A DNA stretch of 64,000 nt from Auanema rhodensis (GCA_964057225.1 OZ059899.1:8866001-8930000); one strand, 5' to 3'; positions 51,601-64,000 are shown, counted from the stretch's first letter. Numbers and translations are program-made. The notes: generated by a model not told the origin, from the sequence alone.

Positions 51601-52382
51601 TTCGAATTTTTGCACTTTTTTATGTTTATCAGAGGATAATCTGGCAAAAAATCGAAACATTTACCAAAAAAAACGTAGATTGAAACAATAGTCTCGAACA
51701 CGGTTAAGGTGAAGTCAAAAAAAAAACATAGTTCAAATGAGATTGTAATCAACTAGGATAATTATGCTTCAAAGAAACGAATAATTTTGCTTTTATTAAA
51801 ATATCAGAAAAAATATACATATATCGGTTCTTAAGTATAAGAAAAGATTTGTTATGTGTTTGGTCGAAATTCATGTAGATCGGGAAAAAGTTAAGTAGAT
51901 GATTTGTATGTATATTAATGGATACATACCAACTTGTTACAAAAATTTTGAAATTCATTGGTAGTAACATTTTTTTCCGTAGAAATGGAAGTTATCTGAG
52001 AAAATAGATCATTATCTATCTAAGTCATCTACTTCAACAGTTGTTGAAATGTAATTATCGCTTTGAAATGAGTCAATAACAAAAGAAAAATCTGTATGGA
52101 AAACAGAGATATACTTATGAGGAACAGAACAAGAGAATGTAATAAAAAATTCAAATGTCTAGACGAAATTTCATGATGTGATGCCCACATACTTTGAAGT
52201 TCGGAAACATTTCGAAAAGTAGCAAAGCTAAAAACGGATGAATAGAAAACATAGCAAAAGAGAAGAATCTTATTAATGTTCATCATTATAGTAAATAATT
52301 TATAAATTCAATTACCTGAGCCCAGCGCTCGTAATATAAGAAAGTTTACCGCCACAAGTCGAATTACGTACCGCAATAACAT
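48678..52382 (-). CDS. Secreted protein with TSP1 and Kunitz-like domains
   Basis: First exon ATG at 52382 encodes a signal peptide (MLLRYVIRLVAVNFLILRAL). A thrombospondin type-1 repeat follows (SPWSEWGECFGTCEYAEAVR ... CPILYETKKCAPMSC; exons near 51130-51360). A long low-complexity middle carries T/E/P/S-rich stretches (PTTTTSTTEFPTTTT) and helical parts (DMPLRKMLTPEMEKRLQRRL). The C-terminal cysteine domain reads SRCCRVERSVCPDGKRPTMI, RRFYRPGSPICVPYHYPRCS and FAQNCQDLC. The R-F-Y...C...Y...C...F...C...C spacing is Kunitz-like, though the reactive-site loop is not typical. TAA at 48678. Likely an extracellular matrix protein of the papilin/ADAMTS-like kind. A second possible first exon lies at 52193-52286. 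Confidence 0.75.
52193..52286 (-). CDS. Alternative first exon of the TSP1/Kunitz-like gene
   Basis: ATG at 52286 opens MMNINKILLFCYVFYSSVFS, a second signal-peptide-like start. It ends in phase 1 at a donor (CAAA|gtatgt), the same phase as the 52382 exon (TCAG|gtaatt). Both would therefore splice to the same TSP1 exon, giving two secreted N-termini. Confidence 0.5.
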
Positions 52383-53932
52383 ATTTGAGTAATGATGACT
52401 GAAAAAGAAAATAAAGATACTTTAAAATAACTACACGGTAAAAATAATCAAAGCTAAACACAGTAAAGGAATTGTTTTAATAATTAATATGGTACATGTT
52501 CTTGACAGCGCTTTGAAGTTAGGATAGAATAGCCTTAGATGGAGGTCAAAAATATGTAATGGTTGTCCTGAAGCCGACACGCCTCTCCTCAAAGAATCTT
52601 CAATAGGCCACTTCTCTCCTTTCTATGTATCGTATCTTCTACTAATTTTATTTTCATCTTTATCTCCGTTTTTTGACCCGCCCAATATACAGACAAATGT
52701 CTATGTACGACACGAAGACAGAAGCCGTTCGCCTATAATGGATATAACTGCAATAAATTTGAGCGATGTTCCGCGATAAATGAGATAAACTCAGAAAGAA
52801 CATGATTGCGACACGAAAAAACATATATTGGTTAAGATGACTAATGACTATTGCGGCTTTCAGCTAAGTACCTTAGTTATTTTATAAAAACACATAAATT
52901 CTTAACTCAAAAGGTTAAACGCTATTCTTGATATAGTTGATGCTGAAATATATGAAAGGTTGCAAATTAATTGGAGCTACGGGAAAGGGAAACTGTCTTT
53001 GAATAATGTTTGAGGTTTTCTTTTTTTTAATTCAAGTATGTGGTATACAAACTTGTCTTTAGCATTATCTGTAGTTTTGGACCGTACTGCGCGTAATATT
53101 GATTTGAATAGTTCTGAAGATTCATATAATTCTTGTATTTTAATTGAATCAAATCACCGTTTTTCTCGGAAAAACGAGTAACTGAATCATACATTCCAGC
53201 TTTCGGTATGTTGCACTTTTCTAAGTGTGTTATATATTTTATTTCAATACTTTGTCATAAAGAATTTTCTTAGATTTGTAATTATCTCCAAATTGGACAT
53301 TCCAAAGTAAAACATCAGAAATTAATTTTTTTAGGTCCGTATGACTCACAAAGATTGTAATCATAAAAGAATACCGAGAAATGCATGTACTCCTTATACA
53401 GCTTTTGAAACATTCGAGTTTGAACTTGATAAATGAAATCTTATTGTTTGTTCTTTTTCAGTCATATTAAAAAAAGGAATCATAGCCAATCTTTTATCTG
53501 ATTTAGTATAATTGTATTCAATAGTTTTTATATTTTATCATAAAACAAGTGGTTTAATAATTTTTATTAGAATTTTGTTTTATAATTCAAATTATAAGCC
53601 AATAGGAAAAGAAACAAATAAACAAAAACATATACACGTATCAATGAATCATACAGTTGCTCTAATACAAAGACTCTGTTTGCAACCTATGTTAAATATT
53701 TTATAACATTAATATTATTGTTTCTGAGTAAATCAGAACTGTATAATAATCCTAGAACTGTTCTATCTTTCTAGAATTCATCTACCGAATTAAAATATTA
53801 ATTCTAGTAATAAAAACTACAGAAATTGTTAATTTATGCTAAATGAAAAAGGAACGAAGTGATATGTCTGAGAGAGGTACGAAAGAAAATAATGTACACG
53901 TGAAATCTTTGACGTTAAGATGGCAAGATCGT
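52383..53932. other. Intergenic region
   Basis: Promoter side of the TSP1 gene and 3' flank of the DDR gene. Apart from the weak plus-strand candidate at 53039-53438, nothing convincing. The ORF at 53512-53706 is AT-rich and unsupported. Confidence 0.5.
53039..53438 (+). CDS. Weak candidate small gene
   Basis: ATG at 53039 opens MWYTNLSLALSVVLDRTARN (47 codons) with a donor-like CGA|gtaac at about 53181. Two further coding-like pieces follow acceptor-like TTCTTAG (53274) and TTTTTAG (53335), the last reading MTHKDCNHKRIPRNACTPYT up to TGA at 53438. I could not join all pieces in one phase. Unknown function. Confidence 0.25.
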
Positions 53933-53952
53933 TTGACGCCATTTGGCGTCAA
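53933..53952. promoter_or_regulatory. Perfect stem-loop just after the DDR stop codon
   Basis: TTGACGCC-ATTT-GGCGTCAA: an 8-bp perfect stem with a 4-base loop, 7 bp beyond the receptor stop codon (53960), so in the 3' UTR. GC-rich within AT-rich surroundings. Confidence 0.6.
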
Positions 53953-53959
53953 CTTGGCG

Positions 53960-56900
53960 CTACGTATAGAATCGATCAATGAATGTATAAATCTGAGCAA
54001 ATGCTGGTCGATCCGAGGGATGTGATTCAAAACATCTGCTCATTATTTCTCGAATTCCTCTAGGAACTGCTTCAGGAATTCTTAATATTATCTGAAATTG
54101 ATGATTTTTTATTAATAATAAGAAATATTTTGAAATTACCACGTTATTATCTTGTCCTCCAACAAGTCTTTCTGCATTATCTACGATTTCTGCATTAGAC
54201 ATTCCTTCGAAAGGCATTATTTGGCACTGGTTCAGCATTTCGAAACAACATACAGCATAAGCCCAACAATCAGACTTGGATGAAAATTTATTCTACAAAG
54301 AGTGTACTGCATTTTTGTCACATATGAAGGCGATCTTACATGTATTATGCTTTCTGGGGCGCTATAACGAAGTTGTGCCGGATGAGAGGGACCACGGGGA
54401 GATGAGATCTAAATAGTAAGGAAGTTTTAATAAGTTTATTCCAGTTTTAGTTAGTAGCACACCTTTGCACGTAGAGTATCGGAGAGTAGTATATGACTGG
54501 GAGTTAGATGACCATGAATAAGCCCTTTTGATTCCAAATAAGCCATTCCAGAACAAACATCAGCGCTGATAGATAGAATAGACGATAAGCTTCAAATTAT
54601 AATTTATTACTTAAATGTTTTGATTTGAAACTTACGGCAACGGCTGACTCAAATGTTTCAAATAATGCTTAACATCTCCCAATGACATCAGCTCTAAAAG
54701 TAATCCAGCATTTTCATCTGTTCCCAAAAGTCGAATGACATGAGGATGGTTGGTCATCGATAATGTTTTCAGTTCATCCAATAAAGCTTTTCTAAAAAAT
54801 AAAAAGTTTTTCTTCAAGTAATACTTCATATAAACCTCGAATGAAGATTATTCTTGTCTTTCGGACATTTATATGCTGCCGTTGGTTTGTTCATTGGAAG
54901 AAAACATTCTTTAATTAAAGTAAGTTTTCCTTCACCAATATTAGCCCCAAATCTTAATTTTCCATATTGATAGCGTTCAATCTTATCAAATCTGAATTCA
55001 TCGTATTTAGAAAACATATGGCTATTCAGCAACTCACCCATATGTATCACTAAAGAGATTTCCTGTAGCATAATGCTGAGCATCATCAGCATAACTAAAA
55101 AAAAAAGAATTAAATTTTTAAATAAAAGAAACAATAACTCTGTGTGTTTCGGCCTTCTAGTCGTCATTGATGATTTGATATCGTTAGAAACTCTTCGTTG
55201 TGATGGAAGCAGAGGTAGTGTCATACATGGTTCAGCATATATTCGTTCTTCTGAATAATATATTAATAAGCAATATTTTTAAAGGCAATCTAACCGGGTG
55301 GAGGAGGAAAATGGAAATCATTCCAGGTAGGAGGAGAGTGTTTCCCCAGTGAAGATGTACTCTTTGTAGAAATACTGTAATATGTTCATATGAATACGAA
55401 AAACATAATGTATTACAAACCTTGTGCTAGTAGTTTTGTCAGTAGCATATACATTTCCATATTGTGATGTAAAACTGGTTGGAAATATATGTGTGGTTTG
55501 TTTTCCACCCATATGTGTAATTATAAGATCTCTGTTAATGAAAAAAATAGCTTTAAAGAATAATAACTTGAGTAGATACCTCTTCACATCTTGCTGAAAC
55601 ATATCACCTTTTTCTGGACTTTTTCTTTTTCGAACACACAAAATGATAAATATAATGAAAAGGAATATGAAAAATAGGGCTGAGAGACCTGAAAACAGAG
55701 ATAAATTAAAATTTTGAAACTATATATTAATTACCTAAAATACTTAGAATGTTTCGATCAACTTTGATAAGGCCATCACTATTATCATCCTGTGTGGATA
55801 CAGTATCATTGGATAAAACTGAAATACAAATTTGTTATTGAAAGTAAGAAATAGATTCTAAATCTAGAGTACTCAGAGGAAAGAAATCGTGTTAGTAATC
55901 TATGAACTAGGGAGTTTCTATGAAAATTAAGAAGTAAACAAAAGCACAAAGGAAACACGAAGGTTACAGTAAACTAGGAAGTTGAGAAACTCACGCTCGT
56001 AGTCCTCAGGCAAATATGATATTGGCCCTGAGTGATTGTAACAATATATATATAACCAAATATAGTTTTGAAATCACGAGACTTTTGTTTTTGAACAAAA
56101 TAGTATCGAACTAGCTTCGAAAATAGTTTTTTGTATAAAAATGATGAGGACAAAATAAAACAAAACTAAAATATTCTCTCATAATCATTATCAGATGCAA
56201 AATGTGTTAATAAATAGGATTATATTTAATTCTATATTCTTTCAAATATTTTCAAAGTCAACGTACCAGATGCAAAGTGAATTTCCGTTAAGAATAGCCA
56301 ATCACCAGGAAATTTGACAGTTACACGAACTTTTCTAGCCATACGTCTATGCAATGGTATTCGTAAATCATATCTATAAATTATTTAATATAAAAAATAT
56401 ATAAATATCTGAAAAGTTACCGTTTAGCTGTAGAATTTGCTGCTAATCGATCCAGGGAGGAAATTTGTGATGATAATGGAAAGTTACTTCCATCTTGACT
56501 AAAATTAATTTACAATTAAATAATGGTCATTGAGATTAGAATTTAAATTAAAAATTATTTAACATACCTGAAGATGACGTCAATACTGCCTAAGCGATGA
56601 CCATAAATGGCCAAAAGTATCTCAGAGAAATTTCGTAGTTGATCAAATTCAAATAAGAGTGTAAGTGTTCCACCTAAATATATTCAATCTATGATCTATA
56701 CGATGATTCCTTTTTTTACCAGTTTGATGCTTATTCCAACCTATCCAGGATGCATTTTGATTTGTACTTAGAAATGGAGAAGAATCTGCTACATATCCGT
56801 CACTAAGTATACCAAGACCGCTGAAAGATAACATATTTGTTCAGACGTTTCAATAAAAACAAACCGTTTAATGCCCGTTTCTGTGAATAGTTGATTATCT

Positions 56901-59900
56901 TCAAATATTGGATCACGGAAATCATATTCTCCCATACGCGATCCTTCTGGCACTGTTGAATAATAAAGTAATCCATCTAAATGAACAAAACATATGAAAA
57001 AAAATCAAAAAATGTTTAACCTCGGTGAAGACATCCATGAATTTCTGCTCTCATACATATAGTTCGCTTTGTTTTAGAATGAGGGACAATTCTAATACGT
57101 GAGGCAATGATAGGGGGATCAAGCTGCCGCATAACTGCCGTAACTGTATCGCTATTGCCAGTCATTAGCTTAATCATATAATATATTCACAAAAACTAAA
57201 ATTCCCAAAATACCACATGTCCAGTTCGATTAGTATATCTTATCCATTTACTTCCTGGACGAAGATAATCTATCATGTACTCTTTGGTAAATTCTCGTCC
57301 AGTTCCATTTCCAAATCTGCCTTGGGTTTGAACAGCCGATATAATGTAAGTTCTATCAAGATTAATCTAAAAAACCTCATTGATCAATAAAATCAATTTC
57401 ATAAAAAACTGGAAGATTGATGAATTATAGATAGATAAATGCATGTTTCATATTTAAAAGATATAAATATATATACATTCATATTTATGAATATGTATGT
57501 TTACAGTGACAGTTTTTCCCTCATCTTTCTACATCTTCTCCTCGGTTTTCTCTTTGGTAATAAAGTAATTTAACTTATCGTATATAGATGTATATAAACA
57601 GTAAGAGTAAAGAGATGTATACTATATGTATGTAAATGTAGTTATAACATTGTCAAAGTAAATAAGACAATGTGACCCCAAATAGAGTAAACATCTCTCA
57701 CATTGATACAATTTTTTCTTTTCTTCAACCAAAAGAGAGCGCTTGAACATCTTCGAACATCTACTTATTCTCTAACTCCTCCCAAACAAACTTCCTTTAC
57801 TTTGATACAAACTATTGTATTTCCTACCTGAAGAAATTCATACGAGTTACCATCAATTTGCGGTTTTGGACACCAGGCTCCTGAAGCTTGTTCATGCCTC
57901 AATCTGAAAACATATAATAAGAAGTTTGCTCCTTATCAGGCAAACGCATTTTAAGTTGTCTTTGTCTGAGCTGTATGGATTAATGTGAGGTTATTTTTGG
58001 GTTTTGCAATGGTTATGTCAAATTTTGTACGAGATCGGGAAATGTGTAAGCAGGTTATATTCTGTTAAAGACCTCATACGTTTAAACATTGAAGAAGTTT
58101 AAAATGTGAGGTTAGAGGTTTGAACGCAAGTAACAAATCCCTTTGGTACGTTTCTGCATGCTTTTATCCTGATTGCCCCTAATTACCCTAACAACCTTAT
58201 TAAAATGGGGCAAAGAACAATGGACTTTTGAGTTTTGAAAAGGAACACGTTCGGAACAATAGATTTTTGTTTCCATACTTGAGAAGCTAACCAAGTTTCT
58301 CGAATAATATACAATTTCGAATAAGATATTCAAAAAAAAATTACGATCTATATATTACTATAATATTAAAGTTCTTGAATAGTTATTAAAAAATAAGTTC
58401 TTTAGTCTTCTGCTGTAGCTTTCTATTTATTTCTATTCACTCTCTTTTTTCTCTCCCACATATTTTCTTTTTTGATTCTTTTCACATTGGGAAACAACTT
58501 AATATATGCTTTGAGGATTCTTTCTTCATCCATCATTTTGATTTAAACATATAATACAATGAATACCGAGGAGGTAAATAGTTCACATTGTAATATATCA
58601 CAAAACATATTGCTCTCTGTTCCTCATCATTTCACCCCATTTCCTGAACATTGTTAAACATTGTAGTCATTTCAATATCTCTCTTAGTTTTTCTATCATG
58701 TTCATGATTATTATCATCATCATCATCAACATATAAGATAGAAAATTCAGAAACAACTGTTTTTTCTATCTTCATAAGCATCATTCTACTTATAAATGAT
58801 TGAGTGACAGACAAATTCAACTCAAAACTAGTATAACATAACGACAAACGCCAAGATTTACGAAGATATGAAGAATATGGCTAACCTGGCATTCTGAGGT
58901 CCAACTGACTGGCGATCAAAGCTTGTACTTGCAGTAATTTGAGAATTTGTAATTTCCCCTGATTCCATTCCTAATGGCGAAGCTTGACATTCTCCTGAAA
59001 AGTTGATTAATTAAAAAACAATTTCTTTGTCATCTGTTTGATAATTTTCCTTGATATTACTAAAAATAATATTTATTTTCGTTTCTATACCTTTTTACTT
59101 AAGGTCTATCAGTTAGTATATCTGATTTATAGATAAGATATGTTTAAGATATCATCATCACTCGAAACAATCAACATTTAGTAGTATTGTTGACTTGTTG
59201 ACCTTATATGCATATAATGTCAAGATGATTTATTATTCCATTAATACGCGGATAAAAATAGTCAATTCATAATAAAAGTTTAAGTATAGTAGTAGTTTCA
59301 ATTCATTCAAATCATGTGCGTTAAATCGAAAAATGTTTTTACTGTTTAGGCATAAAAGGAAAATTAAATGAATATTTTTGTCCCTCAGTTATAATAATAT
59401 TAATTACAATTCACGACCAAATACATTCTTCTGTAATTTCTCTATTTGGATTAGTTTTGTTTAATATTATTATTTAATCTATTGAAACAACACAATATCA
59501 ACATATTCGTTTATTAGCTCATCATGTCATCCGGATGATTTTTGTTGATTGGCATAGGTGATAGAAGTAAATACTATCGGGATACGTCAAAGGATGACAT
59601 TCTACAACAACTTCCTATATATTTCCTGCTCATCGTTTCAATGTAGCAAGCATCATAAATAAAAGAACAATAAAGTTGTATTTCTATTCTTTTGAAGGTT
59701 TAATGCAAATAAATTCAATTACTATTCAATCATTGTGATTCTTGATTATTATAAAGTTATAACAAGAAGAGAAACTAAATAGAAAAATATATTTCTAAAT
59801 AGTAGGTTAGAAATAGAACATAGTATTCAATTGAGCCAAAAGTTTGATTTTGCAGGTGAACTTCACACTCACGTGAAACTATTGTGAATTATTATATTGT

Positions 59901-62900
59901 TTTCAATAATATCGCGATGAATTAAATATGAAAAAACTATACTTCTATTCAAATCCCAAAATTATTTCAAGTTGAGAAAAATAGAAGCCTAGCTGAATGA
60001 CGCTTAGTTTTGTCCCATGGGAAGCTAAATGTATCGAACCTATTTATATTCTTTCTCATCTAAACTGTTCTAAAAATATTGAGAATTCAAAAGGGGAAGA
60101 GTGAAACGAGACAATTCTCTCAAGAGATTGATAAAAATGACTACTTTACCAAATAAGTCTTGGTCCCCTTTTCTAAGATTCTATCTCATGTTCTCTTCTT
60201 AACTTCAAGTCTTTTTCGATTGGTCTTAGCGTCAGTTGGAGTAACCCATCATCAACTGTATAAGGATGAGGCTAGCCGACGATTGCTGTCATCCACTACG
60301 CTGCAAAGATGCCAGAACCCCTACCGATAACATACAAGGTCACTTAAGTTTGAAAAAACATTACCTCAGTACATTATCAGTCAATAAAAACAATCTATTA
60401 TTTAATAATTTGTATGATGAAGTCAAATACATTTACATACATAAACATCAAAAGCCTTTTTGTTGCTTAACCTTATGAATTCAAAACAAATCTGTTATCG
60501 ACTTAAGCATGATGTCAGAAAATAAATGTGATATTAATGTATATTCCGACCTTGATTAAAGACCTCCGAAAACGAGCAATATGCAGTTATTGGTAACACC
60601 TGTCCAATTTACAGGCTGCTTCAAAGCACAAAGAAACTCGTCATCATTTCATTTGTTGAAATTGTGGGTCACACCGCAGTGAAATTTAGAAGCAAAATAA
60701 GGAGAAGGAGATGATACATACTTCTTTATATGAACATATGTATGTATAATATACATATGTAAATATATAGCATTTTTTGTGAATTATTCAAAATTTAACA
60801 AAAATGAATTGTTCCAAGTGTTATATATTAGACTAGGCTTAATAAATTGTTTCTCATGTTCAACAACATCATTCAATTCACTGTTTAAAACGTCCTGTCA
60901 TCTTCCCACAAAAATGATTAATGTCTCAGCTCAGCCATATGTTGAATAATCTCCAATGAATTCAAATCCAAATTAGTCTTTCCTGGGATATTTAAGGAAT
61001 TGATGTGATGTATTAACTTCACGAATGGAACCAAACAAATCAATAGATGAAGAATACCTACGTTTGGATGGCACTACTTGAGATAACAGACCCTCAATCG
61101 TAACATAATGACATAAAAAGCATTGAAAAACATATATACTGCGTTTAACTAAAGCCCTTCTGTTGCGGCATTTCCTTTATAACCCATGAGTAACAAGAGC
61201 AGGTAAACAGAAGGGATAGGAAAAGAGGTAAATTTTTGTTTGGGATTAGGAAAATCGAGAAAGAAGATCCTAGAGAGGGACAGCTGCAGAAGTAGTGCGA
61301 AGTATCTATCAATGGCATAGTTAAGCAAAGCAAAAAATGTCAATAATTGCTCGCTATCGCGTTAAAATCTCAAAGAATAGGATTACAAAGTAGATCGCGC
61401 ATTTGAAGGATAATGATAATAAAATATAATATTTGCTATCATTAATATTATATAATACTATATATTTCAATAATTTGCACAGCTGATTCAGTAATATGAA
61501 ATCAGCACTCTTGAATCAATTGCAAGTTAATGCAATAATATGTTTTGTTTAGCTTCTTTTATTTTTTCTAGAGCAGTATAAGTAAATATAAAGGCCACCA
61601 ATATCATACAATTCAAATATTACGTGGAATAAATCAACATTTACTGCCAAATACCTATTTAAATGGTATGAAGCTCATAAGCTCGAAGCTGCTACTTGAA
61701 CTAAACAACAGTGGCAATTGCAACAAAAGCATGAATGACTCTAATGATTCTAAAAACTCATATATTCTTGTATTCTTCCTAATAGCCCAGAGAATTCTGC
61801 TACATAGAGACCTTTTTGATAATTGTCCTTTATCTATGCTTGTCTCATTAATTATTCTAGGAACAAGATACAACCCGAATCTTGATTCAGCTTCATGTAG
61901 ACGTATGGTAAAGCGTTCTCATTCTATGTCGGGTAATTTACAATGTGTAGAATAGGAAATGAGCAGCGGCGGGTGAGAGAGAAGACACTGCAAGAGGGCG
62001 GGGTGAGGTCTCCAAACTCCGGATCTCATTCTCTCCCACCCTATTCTCTGCTTTTCTCTATGAGAACCTTTCCTCTAATTTTGAGAGGTCATCTCGATCT
62101 CTCAAAATACCTCTTCTAACAAGAATGTCTATGTAAAAAACATAAAAAAGACACCATTTCAGTTCATTTTCAATGTAATGCCGTTGATTTAGTATATAAT
62201 GAGTTATACTATAGAAGATATAAAGCGATAATTCGAATTCGTGACAAAGAAACCCATTATATATAAGAGGCTCCAGATGACACAATATCAGGAACAGATA
62301 TTAACAAAGAATCAGCATATATTCCAGAAAAGAGCAGCTTGCGTGTCCAAATCGAACATTAAATTAGTTTATAGCTAATACGTAGATTGACATTTTGCAA
62401 GAGCAAATTGAAATCACGAAGAAGAAGATTATACAATTAGGTTGTACAACTATTTTTACTTAAAACTTGCGCAAACTCAAAAATTTGCTATATGTTTAGG
62501 TTTCAAATGAAAATACCAGATAGAATTCTTTAAGAGAATAGATATTCATTAGTAATTACTTTGTAAATATTTAGAATTAATTGCACATTCTTAAGCTTAT
62601 TTTCGTCTGTCATAAACATTTGAAACAATCTGAACTGCCAAGATACTCTTAGATGTATACTCATACATTTCTCTCCATACAGTTAAGTTTGATTGAACAT
62701 GTCAGATTTCTCTAATACTTGAAGCTGTCGTGGAAATTCTAAAACTATTCATGGAATACATCGCTTTTCTTGTCATCCTAGCTTTTTACTCACTAGCTAA
62801 CGCGTATAGTTCATGATGTTTGTGAAGAGCCTTCAGCAGGCTGTCCGACAAAGCTAAGACTAATGGGTTCCTAATAGAGGATAGAGATAGCAGTAAGGGA

Positions 62901-63045
62901 AGAGCATTAATTAAGCTTTAAGCTTTTTGTTTTTCTGCCAGACTGCTGGTCACATTATGCTAATTCCAGTGCCTGTTCCATCCTGTTGTTACTTGTGTCC
63001 CTTTAAGAGCATCGTTCACTTATTATTTCTATTTTAGCCTATCTT

Positions 63046-63104
<59 letters not shown>

Positions 63105-63995
63105 ACCATGAATTCTTCCCTCCCTCTGTTTGTTGGAACATGTTGTCTGTAGGAGCAACAGCTAGGCGATTGACATAAACAGGGTTATTATCAATAATTT
63201 CAGTCACAGAGTAAACTAGAATATACCCGTAAATCAGGCTGTTCTAACTATGAAGTATTCATATTATACAAAGGATATGATGTATATGATGAGTATGATC
63301 AAATAGCAAATGACAAAGTCCCTAAAGAAATTCAAAGCATCTGTTCCATTGCAATCTGTTATGAAGTAAAATTTAATCTAACAACCGACAAGATCTGACA
63401 CATCCAATGACGAACTCATTTACGCGCACAAGAATTGTTTTCCCTAAGAAGGACATTGGGAATACGCTATTTCACTGATCTCGTAGAACTCCATAAAGTA
63501 ACAAAGTTGAATAACGTAAACTATATTTATAAATATTTTAGTATATTATAGCTTTAGGATTCATTCCTTCGAAATGGTATGCGATATCAAGGAAGTCAAG
63601 CATCAGATGACCAATCGTACTAAATCGTTTTAAGGAGGAAATAAAGAAAGTATAGATGATGAAATATGAAGATTTTTTCTAGATGAAAATGAAAAGTTCA
63701 TTATTTTGTATGGAGAATGACAATAACTAATAAATAGAACCAACAAATCCAAACGGAAATTACAGAAACTTAGTATTCTCATGAACACGATTATGCAAAA
63801 CGCGAACCACTACTACAGATATATTCGGAAATGAACAGAAAGTTTGTTAGAAACATTTAAAAAAGAGATAGTGTTGAATAAATAATAAAACGTATAATAT
63901 TTTAGGAATGTTATTAAAATATTGAATAACTCACCTAATCGGAGTGTTGATGTAAAATGTGGTAATAGTAGAAATATATAGAATATTAACGACAT
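53960..63995 (-). CDS. ddr: Discoidin-domain receptor with predicted pseudokinase domain
   Basis: Exon 1 (63935-63995) encodes a signal peptide (MSLIFYIFLLLPHFTSTLRL). A 4.9-kb intron joins in phase to exon 2 (58886-58994). The discoidin domain begins ECQASPLGMESGEITNSQIT and ends ICMRAEIHGC; a second DDR-type jelly-roll region follows (GILSDGYVADSSPF, RVTVKFPGDWLFLTEIHF). One membrane helix (LSILGLSALFFIFLFIIFII) precedes a basic juxtamembrane part with Tyr sites (YGNVY, PPPPEERIYAEP). In the kinase domain the beta-3 Lys (AAYK) remains. The glycine loop is eroded (GEGKLTL), the HRD motif reads HGHLTPSHILL, and the DFG position reads KISSPRG. The C-lobe is normal (SDCWAYAVCCFEM, CFESHPSDRPAF). 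DDRs bind collagen. This one should signal by binding, not phosphotransfer. Confidence 0.9.
61965..62050 (+). other. GC-rich hairpin-forming segment
   Basis: GGGTGAGAGAGAA (about 61970) pairs with TTCTCTCCCACCC (about 62029) with one mismatch over 13 bp, with a ~45-base loop that is itself GC-rich. Size is in the range of a pre-miRNA, but the loop is large and the stem short. Function unproven. Confidence 0.35.
63050..63100. repeat. (CT)n microsatellite
   Basis: About 25 CT dinucleotides inside the DDR first intron. Confidence 0.95.
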
Positions 63996-64000
63996 TTCAT

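Larger units (their letters stand above)
58995..63934 (-). other. First intron of the DDR gene (4.9 kb)
   Basis: Long intron, exceptional beside the 45-60 bp introns elsewhere. It contains a (CT)n tract (63050-63100), a GC-rich hairpin near 61970-62045, and GC-richer ORF fragments (60266-60339 and 61668-61955). Probably regulatory; no independent gene is established. Confidence 0.7.

Noticed and set aside
58112-58333. 73-codon ORF in a DDR intron
   Set aside because: Lies between two well-defined discoidin exons and has no supporting signals.
61668-61955. 95-codon plus-strand ORF in the DDR intron, with a KR site
   Set aside because: No signal peptide or family resemblance, and a few ORFs of this length are expected by chance in 64 kb; kept only as part of the intron description.

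Overview
The window is AT-rich animal DNA, most probably from a nematode. The genes are split by very short GT-AG introns (many only 40-60 bp) with TTTCAG/TTTTAG acceptors. The families also fit: an UNC-87-type calponin-like repeat (CLIK) protein, a discoidin-domain receptor, a serpentine receptor, a UDP-glucuronosyltransferase-type protein, a transmembrane ADAM, and a pair of secreted cysteine-rich proteins. I cannot name the species. Gene models were spliced by eye from reading frame, splice phase and family resemblance, so exon edges are predictions.

Layout. 0.5-3.1 kb (-): RRM/RS protein with a periphilin/Lge1-like tail. 4.2-6.4 kb (+): degenerate UGT. 6.6-12.0 kb (-): CLIK-repeat muscle-type protein carrying a large Lys/Pro-rich tandem-repeat block. 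12.4-14.3 kb (-): coiled-coil protein. 15.0-21.3 kb (-): ADAM-like membrane metalloprotease, with a 7TM receptor gene (19.3-20.7 kb, +) nested in one of its introns. 21.3-29.1 kb: mostly empty. 29.1-32.8 kb: two paralogous secreted cysteine-rich genes, head to head. 33.1-33.8 kb and 37.5-38.0 kb (-): small membrane proteins. 38.5-39.1 kb (-): acidic protein. 39.3-40.9 kb: histone H4 (+), H2B (-) and H2A (+), all with introns and ordinary AATAAA polyadenylation signals. 41.1-48.2 kb (-): five closely packed same-strand genes (NADAR-domain protein, F-box FBXO9, a small protein, thymidylate synthase, another small protein) that look like a nematode operon; a 0.66-kb Tc1-like non-autonomous element sits in the last one. 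48.7-52.4 kb (-): secreted TSP1/Kunitz-like protein. 54.0-64.0 kb (-): discoidin-domain receptor with a predicted pseudokinase domain; its signal-peptide exon lies about 5 kb upstream at the window edge.

The main themes are degenerate enzymes kept as full genes (UGT without its catalytic and sugar-nucleotide motifs, a DDR pseudokinase, an ADAM with no prodomain), a repeat-expanded CLIK protein, nested and divergent gene arrangements, and a likely operon joining nucleotide metabolism (thymidylate synthase, NADAR) with ubiquitination (FBXO9). No tRNA, rRNA, SL RNA or CRISPR array was recognised.
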